Shown one piece after another: positions 15,003-16,047 of a stretch of DNA of 16,047 nucleotides. This DNA comes from an uncultured Bacteroidales bacterium (GTDB taxonomy: Bacteria > Bacteroidota > Bacteroidia > Bacteroidales > Muribaculaceae). Under the pieces are notes generated by a model. That model was not told the DNA's origin and did not search any database. It worked only from the letters and a program-made list of their open reading frames with translations. Position numbers and translations under genes: made by a program. Every line of letters starts with the position of its first letter. Position 1 is the first letter of the stretch. The DNA is taken from positions 1-16,047 of the forward strand of contig URNY01000048.1 of assembly GCA_900549375.1 (NCBI GenBank), written 5' to 3'.

Positions 15003-16047
15003 TTAGCCATTTTTCCGCAAACAAACGTCACTCATGCTTCTGAATCCACCTGCACGCTCGCGCAATAGCCAGTGGCCGAAACGGCAGTCGAGACAACGTC
15101 CCGCATCGCAATATTCCCGACGCAGTTGAAGCAGCGCCTGACTCCGCGATGCATCCGCGCAATCAAAGCCGAGGGCCTTCCAATATCTTATGAACGTATT
15201 AGACTCCGGTTTAAGCTGTTTCCACAAATCGACGCCTTTCTCCGCATCTTCTGCCTCCCCCAGGAAAGCTCCGTGGGCGTAAAGAATCGGAGCCACCATA
15301 TTCACCATCAGCAGCAATATGCTTCCCTCGCCGAGCAGAGCGGGCGCAGTGCCGCAGTCGTTTCCAAACATCAGATGGTTATGCCAGTAGGAGGAGAGTT
15401 CCACTTCGAAAAGGGATTTTGTTTTTTCCATATCTCCTGCCGCCTCGAGAATCCTCGACATCAGCCGGAAGCCGCCTTCGGAGATTGCCGCCAGCAATGC
15501 CACGCGACGATGGGGAAAATTACCGGGACGTGTGCGGGCATATTTCCATAGATCGCGGCGCATGGGCCGCAGACAATATTTGCGGGCGAGGAAGTAATAT
15601 TCTCTGCATAAAGACTGATAATATTCATCGAAAATATTCTCGGAACTGTCGAGCATCCCGGCCTGCCCGAAAAGAATCGATTCGAGCTGCATCAGATTGT
15701 CGGCATGACGGTTGAGGTATGCAAGAGGCACGCTGCGTGCCATAATCTCGAATGGTTCGCCGTTGAGACCGAAGCCCAGGGCACGCGCAAGCGTGATAAA
15801 ACATACCCGCTCCCAGTCGCCGCCACATGCCGACGCAAGATCAAGAATGCGGCGTGCCTTCATCTGCAAGCGCTCCATAGCGAGGGTCTCGAGCCAGTCT
15901 TCCCTGACGAGCTGAGGCAGTTCGCTTATCTGCGAAGAGCATTTCACGTTTGCAATTCCTTCGCAGAGGGTGGAATACATTGCGAAAAAGCTTTCGGGAA
16001 ACGTGGCCGTAAGCTGTGGTATCACCCGCCCGTCGGCACGCCTTATC
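15003..16047 (-). CDS. DUF2851 family protein, 5' end beyond the right window edge
   Basis: The frame is open to the right edge, with about 347 residues visible. A GTG at 16025 is in frame but not the start, because upstream codons continue the family sequence (IRRADGRVIPQL). Full-length relatives have about 420-430 residues, so roughly 70-80 N-terminal residues are missing. The conserved block CGGDWERVCFITLARALGFGLNGEPFE followed by LNRHADNLMQLESILFGQAG matches DUF2851, a Bacteroidota family of unknown function. A cysteine cluster near the C terminus (YCDAGRCLDC, about 15085-15115) could bind a metal, but that is only suggested by spacing. No signal peptide can be judged. It may be co-transcribed with the RluA-type gene downstream. 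Confidence 0.87.
   Translation of the reverse strand, partial: IRRADGRVIPQLTATFPESFFAMYSTLCEGIANVKCSSQISELPQLVREDWLETLAMERLQMKARRILDLASACGGDWERVCFITLARALGFGLNGEPFEIMARSVPLAYLNRHADNLMQLESILFGQAGMLDSSENIFDEYYQSLCREYYFLARKYCLRPMRRDLWKYARTRPGNFPHRRVALLAAISEGGFRLMSRILEAAGDMEKTKSLFEVELSSYWHNHLMFGNDCGTAPALLGEGSILLLMVNMVAPILYAHGAFLGEAEDAEKGVDLWKQLKPESNTFIRYWKALGFDCADASRSQALLQLRREYCDAGRCLDCRFGHWLLRERAGGFRSMSDVCLRKNG

Overview
The window looks like ordinary chromosomal DNA of a member of the Bacteroidota, most likely order Bacteroidales; a GC-rich lineage such as Muribaculaceae or Rikenellaceae would fit, but I cannot place it further without a search. The reasons are: the protein set (DUF3467 and DUF2851 proteins, IspG with an insertion domain, a stand-alone LolD-like ATPase, WalJ/YycJ-type metallohydrolase); start codons that nearly all lack a Shine-Dalgarno sequence; and TAnnTTTG-type -7 promoter elements in two intergenic gaps. 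The DNA is densely coding. No stretch above 300 bases lacks a gene; the longest gaps are about 80-103 bases. I see no tRNA, rRNA, CRISPR array, insertion sequence or prophage.

Layout. Left edge to 2473 (+): an M16 zinc protease whose 5' end, including the HxxEH motif, lies outside the window. It overlaps tail-to-tail with a minus-strand pair at 2451-4230: a tetrapyrrole-methylase-family (RsmI-like) SAM methyltransferase followed by a WalJ/YycJ-type metallo-beta-lactamase-fold hydrolase, overlapping head to tail by 11 bases. A 92-base divergent promoter region (4231-4322) separates these from a long plus-strand run at 4323-11354: an RsmF-like rRNA m5C methyltransferase, a Cu(I) P1B-type ATPase, a small CopZ-like HMA protein, TcdA (ct6A tRNA dehydratase), a LolD-like ABC ATPase, then, after a new promoter-like element, a DUF3467 protein and cysteinyl-tRNA synthetase. 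A strong hairpin at 11384-11419 separates this from the convergent minus-strand genes: DUF2851 protein (cut by the right edge), RluA-type pseudouridine synthase, a PAP2-like membrane protein and IspG.

How the genes fit together. The content is mostly translation and RNA modification (RsmI-like, RsmF-like, TcdA, CysS, RluA-like), envelope and isoprenoid functions (LolD, PAP2, IspG, M16 protease), and a small copper-export module (ATPase plus chaperone). Tight spacing (12, 8, -1 and 17 bases from the RsmF-like gene to LolD) suggests co-transcription of copper export with tRNA and rRNA modification genes.

I did not find a convincing undescribed system. The points most worth checking are an apparent internal deletion of a conserved segment in the RsmF-like enzyme, a mirrored pair of promoter elements in the divergent gap, a very strong Shine-Dalgarno-like sequence in a genome that otherwise appears not to use them, a long N-terminal extension on the metallohydrolase, and the TGATG coupling of the HMA protein to TcdA.
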